IMG/VR virus record: IMGVR_UViG_3300010883_000338
Location: 1 to 27,215 of that record
Length of the DNA stretch: 27,215 nucleotides
DNA from: a virus
Reading direction: 5' to 3' (one strand)
How positions within the stretch are numbered: the stretch's first letter is position 1; every line of letters begins with the position of its first letter. The translations under genes were made by a program, and so were the position numbers. The notes under the pieces were generated by a model. It was given only the letters and a program-made list of their open reading frames with translations. It searched no databases and was not told the origin of the DNA. Shown one piece after another: positions 7,977 through 17,293 of this stretch.

Positions 7977-9983
7977 ATGGCAACAACGATTAAATCATCA
8001 GCCTTAGACTTTAACAATATCAAGAGTAATCTAAAAGATTATCTTGCTAATAAAGATGAGTTTAAAGATTATAACTTTGAGGCATCAGGTCTTTCAAACA
8101 TCCTTGATGTTCTAGCCTACAACACACATCTCAATGCTCTTATAGCAAACTTCGCTCTTAATGAATCATACCTTCCGACTGCACAGTTAAGAAGTTCGGT
8201 TGTTTCCCTATCAGAAGGTATAGGGTATGTACCAGACACTGATACATCATCTCAGGCAAAGGTTAGACTTACTTTGAACTCAACCGCTGTTGCCCGTGAG
8301 CAAACTATTATTCTACCAGCATACACCAAATTCACTTCAAGTGTAGATGATGCGACATACAGCTTCCAGAATGTAGAAAACTTTTCTGCTACAGATGATG
8401 GCACAGGTTTCTATGAGTTTAAAACAAATGCTGGATCAAATCGCATTCCAATCTTTGAAGGTACACTGAAAACAAAAACATTCCTAGTTGGAGAATACGA
8501 AGATAACCCTGTTTATGTTATTCCAGATGGAACGGCTGATGCGGATACTGTTACGATAAAAGTATTTACGAGTGCTACGTCAACAGACTTTGTAACATAT
8601 CAGAACATTAAAAGTGCCACCACTCTTAGCGCCAACTCAACAATCTATATTCTAAAAGAATCTCCTAATGGATACTTCGAACTATCTTTTGGTGATGGTG
8701 TAACATTCGGTATTGCTCCTAGTGCTGGTAATCGTATTGAAGTTGAATACCTATCAGTAAAAGGTGCTGTTGCTAATGGTGCTAGTGTGTTTGTTCCTTC
8801 AGCACAGTTCACATCAGGAAACATAACTTCTGATATTAATGTTGTGACATATGTGAACTCTATTGGTGGTGAAGAGAAAGAAAGCATAGAATCTATTCGT
8901 AAGAATGCGCCTTTCAGATATGCTACTCAAAACCGTATGGTCACGGCAGAAGATTACTCATCACTTATACTTCAGAGTTATTCTACTCTCATACAAGACA
9001 TTGCTTCATGGGGTGGAGAAGTTGCGGTAGATCCTGAGTTTGGTGCTGTATACATATCAATATTGTTTGAGAGTGATGTTACTACAGAAACTATTGCCAC
9101 AACAAAACAGGCAATACGAGATCTAGCCACACAACTGTCTATTGTATCTTTCAATATTAGATTTATAGATCCTATTCAAACATTTGTTGAAATGGATACG
9201 TTCTTTCAGTTCAACCCAAAACTTACAGACTTAACTTTAAATGCTGTACAAGATTCTATTAATACTATTATTTCTGGATACTTTACTACAAATACTGGTA
9301 ACTTTAAACAGGCATTCAGAAGATCGAATGTCCTATCTCTTGTAGATGAATCTTCTCCCGCTGTTCTCTCATCAAGATCGAATGTTAGACTGCAACAAAG
9401 ATTTACGCCTACAGCACCGACTTTGATCAGTGTTATAAACAAGTTGCTTTCAAATCCTCTTACAACATCTGCTACTAACCTTAATAAAATAGTTGACTTT
9501 GTTGTCAGTCAAAGATATAATGATGCGGCAAACTATATGGTGTTAAACGATCTTAGTGGTGAAAACACTACATACATTAAGTCAAAACTATCAGCCGCCA
9601 AAGTTTCTATTAATCAACAGTTACAGTTTCCAGTATCGATTGCGGCACCTGATGATAACGAATATATTATTACAAGTAATGAATTTACATTCCAAAGTCA
9701 AACGTGTATGCTTAGAAATAAACTAAGTTCAAATATTATTCAGATTGTAGCCATTGCTGGCGGGGCAATACTAGTAGATAATGTAGGAAACTATATCGCC
9801 GCAACAGGTGTAGTTACGATTAACTATTTTAATCCTACAAGTATATCCGCTGGATTAACATTTATTAAACTAGCGGCAGTTCCTTCTAATCAAAGTGCTC
9901 TAGCGCCAACACGAAACGAGATATTAAACTTCGATACAGATAGATCGACAACAACCGCTGTAACAGTAAGTGCAATTAACTAA
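7977..9983 (+). CDS. gp6: Baseplate wedge protein gp6
   Basis: Product of 668 residues, similar in size to T4 gp6 (660). The N terminus has 'FNNIKSNLKDYLANKDEFKDYNFEASGLSNILDVLAYNTHLNA', the typical gp6/gpJ-like opening. Further features are 'PNGYFELSFGDGVTFG' (about residues 227-242) and 'GGEEKESIESIRKNAPFRY..QNRMVTAEDYSSL' (about 298-330), the baseplate_J-type core. gp6 dimers clamp gp25 and gp7 to form the inner ring that triggers contraction. It lies directly after gp25 and its stop overlaps the next ATG (TAATG at 9981-9985). Confidence 0.92.
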   Translation: MATTIKSSALDFNNIKSNLKDYLANKDEFKDYNFEASGLSNILDVLAYNTHLNALIANFALNESYLPTAQLRSSVVSLSEGIGYVPDTDTSSQAKVRLTLNSTAVAREQTIILPAYTKFTSSVDDATYSFQNVENFSATDDGTGFYEFKTNAGSNRIPIFEGTLKTKTFLVGEYEDNPVYVIPDGTADADTVTIKVFTSATSTDFVTYQNIKSATTLSANSTIYILKESPNGYFELSFGDGVTFGIAPSAGNRIEVEYLSVKGAVANGASVFVPSAQFTSGNITSDINVVTYVNSIGGEEKESIESIRKNAPFRYATQNRMVTAEDYSSLILQSYSTLIQDIASWGGEVAVDPEFGAVYISILFESDVTTETIATTKQAIRDLATQLSIVSFNIRFIDPIQTFVEMDTFFQFNPKLTDLTLNAVQDSINTIISGYFTTNTGNFKQAFRRSNVLSLVDESSPAVLSSRSNVRLQQRFTPTAPTLISVINKLLSNPLTTSATNLNKIVDFVVSQRYNDAANYMVLNDLSGENTTYIKSKLSAAKVSINQQLQFPVSIAAPDDNEYIITSNEFTFQSQTCMLRNKLSSNIIQIVAIAGGAILVDNVGNYIAATGVVTINYFNPTSISAGLTFIKLAAVPSNQSALAPTRNEILNFDTDRSTTTAVTVSAIN

Positions 9984-11047
9984 TGGCTAAAAGAGATCAA
10001 ACATTACTGGATAATAATCGTACTAATATAAATCTCTTAAATAGTGAGATCGATAAAGTATTACCAGAATACTTTCAAGAAGATTTTCCTAAACTAAAAA
10101 GTTTGTTTGAAGCCTACTACGAGTTTATGGATTCTGCCGATAATCCTTCTGGGCAGATTAAAAGGTTATCTTCTTCCAGAGATGCTACACAGGTTCCAGA
10201 AAGTTTACTACAATACCTTGAAGATGAACTTCTTTTAGGTCAGGCATACTTTGGTGGGTTCCTTAATAAAAGAGAAGCCATTAAGTTTTCAAATACTCTT
10301 TATAGATCTAAAGGTACTAAGTATAGTATCGAACAATTCTTTAGAGGGTTCTTTGCACAAGATCCTCAAATCATATATCCTAAAAACGATATATTCAAAG
10401 TCGGTCCTTCGATTGATTATGAACAAGATAGTATTAATACGGGTAGTCAACAAATAAAAGAACCAGCATCAGTCATTGGTCCTGAGTCACGTAAGTTCAT
10501 TACAGATGATAAACTATATCAAGTTATGTCAGTTCTTATTAGAATAGGTCTGCCTCTTAACGAATGGATTGATACCTACAAGTTATTTGTGCATCCAGCG
10601 GGTGTGTATCTTGGTGCGGAACTTTTACTTGAACTTGTAAACACTGTTGGTCTTTCTATTGCTCAAGATGAGATTGGTGATCCGATAGCAGAGGCGGTAA
10701 GTTCAGAGACATTTGCTACTATGTCGATAGGTGCTGAAACCTCTCAGACACTTCTTCTACAAGATAGTGCTTTGGGCATCAGACGTTTCGCAACTGGCAA
10801 TGAGTTTAGAGATATCGGAACTCGCACATTAGATTCATCTATGCCTGAGAGAAGCACTTATGATATTCTTGGTCTTTCAGGAACGTTCATGAGTGACTCA
10901 GGTCTTGCATCAGGGTCTCCAACTATGGATATGGATTCAGATGGCGTTATTACAATACAATCAACTATGGATATGGGCAAGTTCTCAACACTATTTGACT
11001 CAGATAATAGTGCAGATTCAGCACATTACCCCTTTAATCACGTATAA
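9983..11047 (+). CDS. Baseplate wedge protein, short gp7 / P2 gpI-like
   Basis: Product of 354 residues. The N-terminal part has 'LPEYFQEDFPKLKSLFEAYYEFMD', then 'QVPESLLQYLEDELL' and 'NKREAIKFSNTLYRSKGTKYSIEQFF' with Lys110-Gly111-Thr112. The KGT element followed by a helix is the hallmark of P2 gpI-type tail proteins, which correspond to part of gp7 in the T4 wedge. A 'KLFVHPAGVYLGAEL' stretch follows near residue 200; the C-terminal third is Ser- and Asp-rich. T4 gp7 is about 1030 residues, so this would be a stripped-down version. Its place after gp6 supports a wedge role. Its stop codon lies inside the next late promoter. Confidence 0.65.
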   Translation: MAKRDQTLLDNNRTNINLLNSEIDKVLPEYFQEDFPKLKSLFEAYYEFMDSADNPSGQIKRLSSSRDATQVPESLLQYLEDELLLGQAYFGGFLNKREAIKFSNTLYRSKGTKYSIEQFFRGFFAQDPQIIYPKNDIFKVGPSIDYEQDSINTGSQQIKEPASVIGPESRKFITDDKLYQVMSVLIRIGLPLNEWIDTYKLFVHPAGVYLGAELLLELVNTVGLSIAQDEIGDPIAEAVSSETFATMSIGAETSQTLLLQDSALGIRRFATGNEFRDIGTRTLDSSMPERSTYDILGLSGTFMSDSGLASGSPTMDMDSDGVITIQSTMDMGKFSTLFDSDNSADSAHYPFNHV

Positions 11048-11050
11048 ATA
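11043..11050 (+). promoter_or_regulatory. T4-type late promoter core upstream of the 11076 gene
   Basis: TATAAATA, 25 bases before the ATG at 11076. The TAA at 11045-11047 is the stop of the gp7-like gene. A 'GGTAGAGAG' purine stretch at 11061-11069 could serve as ribosome binding site for the downstream ATG. A TATAAT also overlaps (11049-11054), but with no matching -35 box 17 bases upstream. Confidence 0.7.
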
Positions 11051-11075
11051 TAATAAACTAGGTAGAGAGTAAGTT

Positions 11076-12077
11076 ATGGCAAAACAGACAATCAATACGG
11101 GTACATCTGCAAATGACAGGACGGGTGATACATTACGTGGTGCTGGTACAAAGATTAATGCCAACTTCACAGAACTGTATAATTTTTTAGGTGGATCTAC
11201 CATTAGTGCTGGCACATCACAACTTACTGATAGTGGAATGGACATTATAAGTGCTGGTGGACGTACTAAGCTTGGAGCCGTTAACCCTGCCTCTGAAATC
11301 AATATAGATTTCGGAGATTCTTCTGGTATAGTATTGGTTGACACCGCTATACAAACTATGAGTAATAAGACACTAACTAACCCACAACTCAATAATCCAT
11401 CACTACATGATATGAGATTGTGGGATGCAGACTCTAGTCACAGATATACTTTTGTTGCTGGAGCATTGAGTGCAAATCGTAATATAACATTACCAGCACT
11501 ATCTGCAAGTGATACTATGGTTATGAATAATACATCAGCAACATTAACAAATAAAACGTTGACAGATCCTGTTGTGCAAAGACCTAAAGTTCATGAGTAC
11601 TTAACCGATTCTGCTAGTAATGCAGTCATATCCTTTACGAACACTTTTACACCTTCTAGAAATAATGTTAAAGTGTCTTCTAAAGCGGCTGGAACATCAC
11701 CTGTTATAGAAGCTATAGGTTCAGATGCTAATCTAAACTTAGATCTAACTTCTAAAGGAACTGGATCTGTTAAGATAAGTAAAGCGGCTGTTAGTTATGC
11801 TACAGCGGCAAATAGTGCGGCGGCTTCAGTAAGTGCTGGATTTATATCTCTAACAGGATCTTCTTCAGGCACAGTTACATTAGCTGATGGCACACTCAAT
11901 GGTGAAATGAAGACATTTGCAAGACGTGGGGGTGGTTCAGGTACAGTATCAGTAACACCAGCAACCTTTGCTCAAGGAACAAGTATTAACTTTGATCCAC
12001 TAGATACAGCACAACTCATTTGGGACGGAACCAACGGTTGGAATATTATCGGTGGTTATGGATATGCAGTCGTATAG
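11076..12077 (+). CDS. Fibre-like virion structural protein
   Basis: Product of 333 residues. The N terminus reads 'INTGTSANDRTGDTLRGAGT' followed by 'KINANFTELYNFL', a start found on many marine T4-like phage virion and fibre proteins and thought to be an attachment module. The middle carries repeated 'NKTLTNPQLNNP' / 'NKTLTDPVVQRP' elements (about residues 92-172), typical of trimeric fibres. The C terminus is beta-rich with a 'RRGGGSGTVSVTP' loop and ends 'WNIIGGYGYAVV'. It follows a late promoter and precedes the gp8-like gene. A short fibre or baseplate decoration role is likely; the exact T4 counterpart is not identifiable. Confidence 0.6.
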   Translation: MAKQTINTGTSANDRTGDTLRGAGTKINANFTELYNFLGGSTISAGTSQLTDSGMDIISAGGRTKLGAVNPASEINIDFGDSSGIVLVDTAIQTMSNKTLTNPQLNNPSLHDMRLWDADSSHRYTFVAGALSANRNITLPALSASDTMVMNNTSATLTNKTLTDPVVQRPKVHEYLTDSASNAVISFTNTFTPSRNNVKVSSKAAGTSPVIEAIGSDANLNLDLTSKGTGSVKISKAAVSYATAANSAAASVSAGFISLTGSSSGTVTLADGTLNGEMKTFARRGGGSGTVSVTPATFAQGTSINFDPLDTAQLIWDGTNGWNIIGGYGYAVV

Positions 12078-12087
12078 GAAATAGACA

Positions 12088-13494
12088 ATGCCAGCAATTA
12101 TTACAGACAGATTAAAAAGACAGTTTGCACAGCAAATATTTGATGAGAACCAAGGTACAAATCGTGGTGACTCTGATAACTATTTCTACATTGGGATTGG
12201 TCACTCTCAGATCTGGCAACCATCTGCTAATACTGATACTACAGTGTCTCCAAGCAATACTGAAAGAGATCGTAAACAGTTTAGATACAATCTTCAATCA
12301 GTAAAAGCAGTCGAAGCATTTTCCTTTGTAGTACCTTTGACTGATTGGACAACTAATACAGTTTATCCAGCCTTCAATGATAACATTGTTGGACAACCAA
12401 CTCCTTCATACTATGTAAGAACCTCTGACAATAACATATATGTTTGTATTCGTCAAGGTAAAAATAGTTTTGGAGCGGCTGTAGTATCACAGTTCGTGCC
12501 AGATCATACTAATACATCTCTTCCAATAGAAAGTGATGGGTATGTCTGGAAATATATGTACACAATTACTACTGCCGATTCAAATAGGTTCTTGACTTCT
12601 AACTTTATGCCTGTTAAGTTTGTTGACTCAGCGGCGGCAACTGATCCTAACTTCGCACAAAAGTCTGTACAAAATGCGGCTGTTGATGGTCAGGTAATAG
12701 GATATCGTGTAGCACCTAACACTGGAGTGTATTCAGCGGCACCGATACTCACTGTTGTTGGTGATGGTAGTGGCGCAAAAGCCCATGGTATTCTTGATGC
12801 CACAGGTAAGTTGGCGGCAGTTGAAGTAGGTGATAGTGCTGGCGTAGGTAGTGTTGGTGGAACACCATTCATCCCTGCTTTAGGCACTGGCTACAATCAA
12901 GCCTCTGTTAGAGTTGCGGCAACAAGTTTGACCTCAGGAGTTACAGCGGAAGTATTCCCAATATTTGCCAACCCCGGTGGTATGGGCGCAGATGCACGTT
13001 CAGACTTGAGATCGACTAACATGATGTTTAACATTAAGCCTGAAGGTAATGTTAGTGGAACATTCATTGTTAACAACGAATATCGTCAAGTTGGTCTACT
13101 TAAAAATCTAAAAGATTCTGCTAGTGGAACTAAGTTCCAACTATCACAAGGAAGAGCCGTTAAGCAACTTGTATTGACTTCTGCTATCGCAGGGGGTCTA
13201 TCTTGGGCTGATGATGTTACAATCAATGGTGATAGTAATGCCAAAGCATGGATTGACTACTTTGATGACTCTGCAACACTATGGTATCATCAAGATGAGA
13301 CCACAGGATTTACTCCATTCAGAGATGCTGAGACCGTAACAATCTCAGGCAAATCAGGATCTTTCACTGTTGGTAGCAGAGTTGCTAGGCAGATAGACAT
13401 ACACTCTGGTGAATTATTGTTCCTAAATAATCAAGCAAAGATTGCTAGAGACGCTAATCAAACTGAAGATATTAAAATCGTTATTAAACTTTAA
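12088..13494 (+). CDS. gp8: Baseplate wedge protein gp8-like
   Basis: Product of 468 residues. The first 200 residues look like gp8: 'FAQQIFDE', 'YFYIGIGHSQIW', a 'RDRKQFRYNLQSVKAVEAFSFVVPLTDW' segment, then 'YVCIRQG' and 'SDGYVWKYMYTITTADSNRFLTSNFMPV'. T4 gp8 is 334 residues; the extra length is in the centre and C terminus, where Gly-rich beta repeats ('GDGSGAKAHGILDATGK', 'GTGYNQASVRV') resemble those in gp53. gp8 dimers sit in the outer wedge and bind gp7 and gp10. An AGG lies shortly upstream of the ATG at 12088. Confidence 0.75.
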   Translation: MPAIITDRLKRQFAQQIFDENQGTNRGDSDNYFYIGIGHSQIWQPSANTDTTVSPSNTERDRKQFRYNLQSVKAVEAFSFVVPLTDWTTNTVYPAFNDNIVGQPTPSYYVRTSDNNIYVCIRQGKNSFGAAVVSQFVPDHTNTSLPIESDGYVWKYMYTITTADSNRFLTSNFMPVKFVDSAAATDPNFAQKSVQNAAVDGQVIGYRVAPNTGVYSAAPILTVVGDGSGAKAHGILDATGKLAAVEVGDSAGVGSVGGTPFIPALGTGYNQASVRVAATSLTSGVTAEVFPIFANPGGMGADARSDLRSTNMMFNIKPEGNVSGTFIVNNEYRQVGLLKNLKDSASGTKFQLSQGRAVKQLVLTSAIAGGLSWADDVTINGDSNAKAWIDYFDDSATLWYHQDETTGFTPFRDAETVTISGKSGSFTVGSRVARQIDIHSGELLFLNNQAKIARDANQTEDIKIVIKL

Positions 13495-13503
13495 GGGTAA
13501 ACC

Positions 13504-16458
13504 ATGGCTACTAATCTTACTAGTACAACATTTTTAAGCGAGTACAATGATGACTATAGAGATAGTGATCATTACCATCGTATATTGTTTAATAACGGCA
13601 GAGCACTACAAGCACGTGAACTAACCCAATCTCAAACCATAGTTCAGCAAGAGCTTAGTAGACTTGCGAAGTTCATCGTCAACGAAGGTGCTATTTTCAA
13701 CAACAGTGGTAATCTGGCTTCTGGTGTCAATGCATTTTCATACACATACTTAAAAGTTAGTTCTCTTCCATCAGGATTTGCACAGTTAAAAGGCACAGAA
13801 ATAAACGATGGCGATTTGTTTGCTGTTGTTAAAGAAGTAGTAGCGGCAACTGGTTCTGATCCCGCAACACTATTTGTAAAAATGACTAAAGGTAAAGCTG
13901 GAGGTTCTTCTACAGCAACCAATACTTCAGTATCAAAACCATTCAGTTCAGGCTCAACTCTTACTACGACTTTAGGTAATGTGACTATCCTAGCGGCAAA
14001 CGATGCTGTGGGCAAGTCTTCTATTGTAGAGATACCACAGTTCGATACATTTGCTGGACAACATTTAGTTATGGTCGAAGCACAGACTTTAGTTCTTTCA
14101 AAGTATAGTGCCGTATTTTCAGGAACTGTTGGATTTAAAGTAGTAGAAGAGATTGTAACTACCGCTGATAATGTAGCACTCTTTGACAACTCAGGATCAA
14201 CACCCAACCTAACATCCCCCGGTGCGGATCGTCTACGAATAACTTTGACTTTGACTACTAAGGCTGATATTACATCAAGTGATACTTTCTACGAAGTATA
14301 CAAGGTTCGTAATGGTGCTGTATCTTTAACAAGAACTCCTGATAAGATCCTATCTAAAATAGGTAGCATTATTGATGCTAGAACATATTCTCAATCAGGA
14401 GATTTTATTGAACAAAGAGTAACAGGTGAGTTTGATTTAAATATCATAAAAGATAGCGACAACGATTTCTTACAGTTTAAAGTCTCTAGTGGCACAGCAT
14501 TTGTCAATGGTTCTCGTATTGAAAGAGATTTTAATCTACCACTTAGAGTGCAAAAGCCCAGAAGTCTTACTAATGATTTGCTGACTAGAACTACTGAGAA
14601 AGTGGGAACTAACTTAGGTAACTTTGTTCAGGCTGATAGTGCTTTCGGTCTAGTAGGTTACGTTGAAGACTTTACAGAAGTTAACCTATACAGTGCGGTC
14701 AATAGAGGTGGCACTAACTTCGGAACTGCACGTGTGCGTGGCATACAACTTATACAAACAAACTTCCGTATTAATATATTTGATATCAAGATAACTAATA
14801 CAGCATTTAGCACAGGTGATATCAGAAGTATTGGTGTCGATGCGAACAACTATGCGAACTTAAAATCCATTCAAAATAGATTTGATGTTTATAATAGAGA
14901 ACAAAATGATCTGTTATTTGAGTTACCTAGTTCAAGAGTACAAGAGATAAGCACTGTGACCGCTGTTATAGGCACTGTATATACAGTCAATAAGACAGGA
15001 AGCACTGTAGTTATTAATGCTGGAACTGATACGTTTACAGAAACAGCCGATTGGTTATATCAAGTAAATACTGGTGGAGCATTATCTACACCCACAGTAT
15101 CTTTAAATAGTGGTAACACTCAGGCCACAATTTCTGGACCAGCAACTGGTAATGGTCATGTCATTGCTTATCAGAATAAAACTCTGACACGTAAGAATAA
15201 ATCTCTAAAGCCAAGCACTGCCGCATCATCTTGGGAATCAGAAACCATATCATTAAGTAGTGGAGTATTTACACTCGCCAAAGCAGATATCTTTAGGTTC
15301 TATAAAGTAACAGACGCAACAACTAGTGAAGACATAACCTATAAGTTTGTTTTAGATAATGGTCAAAGAGATAACTACTATGGCCCCGGATCAGGTAAAC
15401 TAAAGTCTGGTGTTTCAGCACCCGCTGGAAATGTTACAGTTCAATACAAATACTTTCAGCATGACACACCATCAGCAACAGGCTACTTTGGTGGAGCCGC
15501 TTCTTATAGCGATGTTACCTTTAGCGAGATACCAAAATATACTACAACTCAGGGTGAAACACATCACCTAGCAGATGTAATAGATATGAGATCTTTACAA
15601 AATCCTGCAAACTCAACTTTCTCAGGTGGTATTGCTCGTATAGAAGATCTTCCTAAAAGTCAATCTACTATTAATGTAGGAACTGTTAAGTATTGGTTGC
15701 CTAGAAGAGACATATTAACACTGTCTCCTTCAGGGACATTAAACTATCATAAGGGGAAACCCTCTTATAGTATGAATGAACCTACGGGTATAAACTCAAG
15801 AGATATGCGCCTCTATGATATAGCATTAAATCCTTTTACTTTTAACGAAGAAGACTTAAGCGCATCTCGTTACGATAATCGTGGATTTAAAATGCAAGAT
15901 CTACGTCAAATGGAAAACAGACTTAACAACGTTGAAAGACTTTCTGCTTTAACATTAATGGAAGCAGAGCTTGCTTCATTAGAAGTCTACGATCCAACCA
16001 ATGCTACATTTATTAGACAGACAGAAGGTATCACAGGAGATAACTTCAGTGATGTGCGTCAAACTGCATGGTATGATGACGATTATAGGGCAACCATTCA
16101 CAATGATGCTAATGAACTTATGCCACTATTTTTCAATAAGTCTGTTAGTCTATCATATGACTCAGATTTATCTTTAGATACTTGTGTAATAAAAGGCAAT
16201 AACATTTGGCCTAAATATACAGAGGTTGTATCAGACTTTGGACAAACAGAAGCTACTGGTGTGATATCAGTCAATCAGTTTGATCTTCCACAGAGTGTGG
16301 GTACAGCCGAATTAACTCCAGATGGAGATCATTGGACAAACAAAAGAATAGTGGATAAATCATATGCTTCACAATCCAACTCTTCACTATTGCCAGATGG
16401 CACAACAGAAATAAGTTCACAAGGTACTACTACAATAAGTACTGGCTCATATAGTTAA
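13504..16458 (+). CDS. Large virion protein with DUF4815-type N terminus (baseplate/tail fibre)
   Basis: Product of 984 residues. The N terminus 'STTFLSEYNDDYRDSDHYHRILFNNGRALQARELTQSQTIVQQE' is the signature of the DUF4815 family, found in large tail or baseplate proteins of marine myoviruses. The remainder is mostly beta-rich and Ser/Thr-rich. A helical, coiled-coil-like stretch near residues 790-835 ('MQDLRQMENRLNNVERLSALTLMEAELASLEVYDP') probably trimerises. It comes directly after the gp8-like gene, where T4 has gp9/gp10, so it may replace gp10 as the link between wedge and fibres. That equivalence is inference from position. An 'AAGGG' sits ten bases before the ATG. Confidence 0.65.
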   Translation: MATNLTSTTFLSEYNDDYRDSDHYHRILFNNGRALQARELTQSQTIVQQELSRLAKFIVNEGAIFNNSGNLASGVNAFSYTYLKVSSLPSGFAQLKGTEINDGDLFAVVKEVVAATGSDPATLFVKMTKGKAGGSSTATNTSVSKPFSSGSTLTTTLGNVTILAANDAVGKSSIVEIPQFDTFAGQHLVMVEAQTLVLSKYSAVFSGTVGFKVVEEIVTTADNVALFDNSGSTPNLTSPGADRLRITLTLTTKADITSSDTFYEVYKVRNGAVSLTRTPDKILSKIGSIIDARTYSQSGDFIEQRVTGEFDLNIIKDSDNDFLQFKVSSGTAFVNGSRIERDFNLPLRVQKPRSLTNDLLTRTTEKVGTNLGNFVQADSAFGLVGYVEDFTEVNLYSAVNRGGTNFGTARVRGIQLIQTNFRINIFDIKITNTAFSTGDIRSIGVDANNYANLKSIQNRFDVYNREQNDLLFELPSSRVQEISTVTAVIGTVYTVNKTGSTVVINAGTDTFTETADWLYQVNTGGALSTPTVSLNSGNTQATISGPATGNGHVIAYQNKTLTRKNKSLKPSTAASSWESETISLSSGVFTLAKADIFRFYKVTDATTSEDITYKFVLDNGQRDNYYGPGSGKLKSGVSAPAGNVTVQYKYFQHDTPSATGYFGGAASYSDVTFSEIPKYTTTQGETHHLADVIDMRSLQNPANSTFSGGIARIEDLPKSQSTINVGTVKYWLPRRDILTLSPSGTLNYHKGKPSYSMNEPTGINSRDMRLYDIALNPFTFNEEDLSASRYDNRGFKMQDLRQMENRLNNVERLSALTLMEAELASLEVYDPTNATFIRQTEGITGDNFSDVRQTAWYDDDYRATIHNDANELMPLFFNKSVSLSYDSDLSLDTCVIKGNNIWPKYTEVVSDFGQTEATGVISVNQFDLPQSVGTAELTPDGDHWTNKRIVDKSYASQSNSSLLPDGTTEISSQGTTTISTGSYS

Positions 16459-16474
16459 ATATTAAGGTAAAGAT

Positions 16475-17293
16475 ATGCCATACAGAACAGTAAATAAAAC
16501 AGGAACTAGAAATGTTACACAGTCGAGAGATGTTGTGAAGCAAGATAGACTTGGCTATACTGAGATTGAAGTACATAGACCTAAGATTATGTTTTTCGAA
16601 TTTCAAGGATTAAGACCCAATACACCTCATTGGATTTTCTTTGGTGATAAACAGATTACCAAATACTGTAACACTTCTTATAGTTTAACTGACTACACTT
16701 CTGCCGCAAGAGATTCTAACATAAAAGAAACAGGAGATGCTTATGTGGCATCAACTTCTTTTCCAACCGCTCTTGGTGGCGCAACAAATGGTGGAGCAAA
16801 TAATCCTTTAATAAGTGGTTCTGATGGATCATTAAAAGGATTATTCTATCTACAATCTAATGCCGCCTTGAACTGGAATACTAAAACAGATGGCACAAAC
16901 TTTAGTGCGCTTGATGTTTCAGTTATGTCTAGAAATGAAGCACTATCCTATGCGGCAACTAAGTTTTTTGCTAATGGTCAATATGAAGATTGGTATCAGT
17001 ATAGTGTTAGTGAGTCTAAATCATTCTCAGAAACATATAGTTATACTGAGCAAGAGTTTTATAATGATCCCCCTTCTCCACCAGCAAATGATGATCCGGG
17101 AAGAAACGATAATCACACAGCACCTGTGATATCATATAAAACAACTCACACAGGTAAAACAGTATATCATAACTACTATGATAAAAAAAGTTATGTGAAT
17201 GATTTCAAAAAGTCTGGTGGCACAGGTAGTGGTGCTGATAATACCTTTGCTGTTGCTACTGGAACATACAAAAGATCAATGGGTGGCTTCTAA
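16475..17293 (+). CDS. Tail structural protein, N-terminal half of a usually longer protein
   Basis: Product of 272 residues beginning MPYRTVNKTGTRN. The recognisable segment is 'HRPKIMFFEFQGLRPNTPHW' followed by 'IFFGDKQITKYC' (about residues 34-65), a domain seen in large cyanophage-type tail proteins. 'SLKGLFYLQSN' follows. The protein ends 'YKRSMGGF'. The next gene begins in an overlapping TAATG and carries the 'AQTFVVDE' domain that in my memory follows this one in a single polypeptide, so the pair may form one functional unit. A 'TTAAGGTAAAG' stretch before the ATG supplies the ribosome binding site. Confidence 0.55.
   Translation: MPYRTVNKTGTRNVTQSRDVVKQDRLGYTEIEVHRPKIMFFEFQGLRPNTPHWIFFGDKQITKYCNTSYSLTDYTSAARDSNIKETGDAYVASTSFPTALGGATNGGANNPLISGSDGSLKGLFYLQSNAALNWNTKTDGTNFSALDVSVMSRNEALSYAATKFFANGQYEDWYQYSVSESKSFSETYSYTEQEFYNDPPSPPANDDPGRNDNHTAPVISYKTTHTGKTVYHNYYDKKSYVNDFKKSGGTGSGADNTFAVATGTYKRSMGGF

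Noticed and set aside
11049-11054. TATAAT overlapping the late promoter as a second sigma70 promoter
   Set aside because: The hexamer 17 bases upstream matches TTGACA at only about half of its positions.
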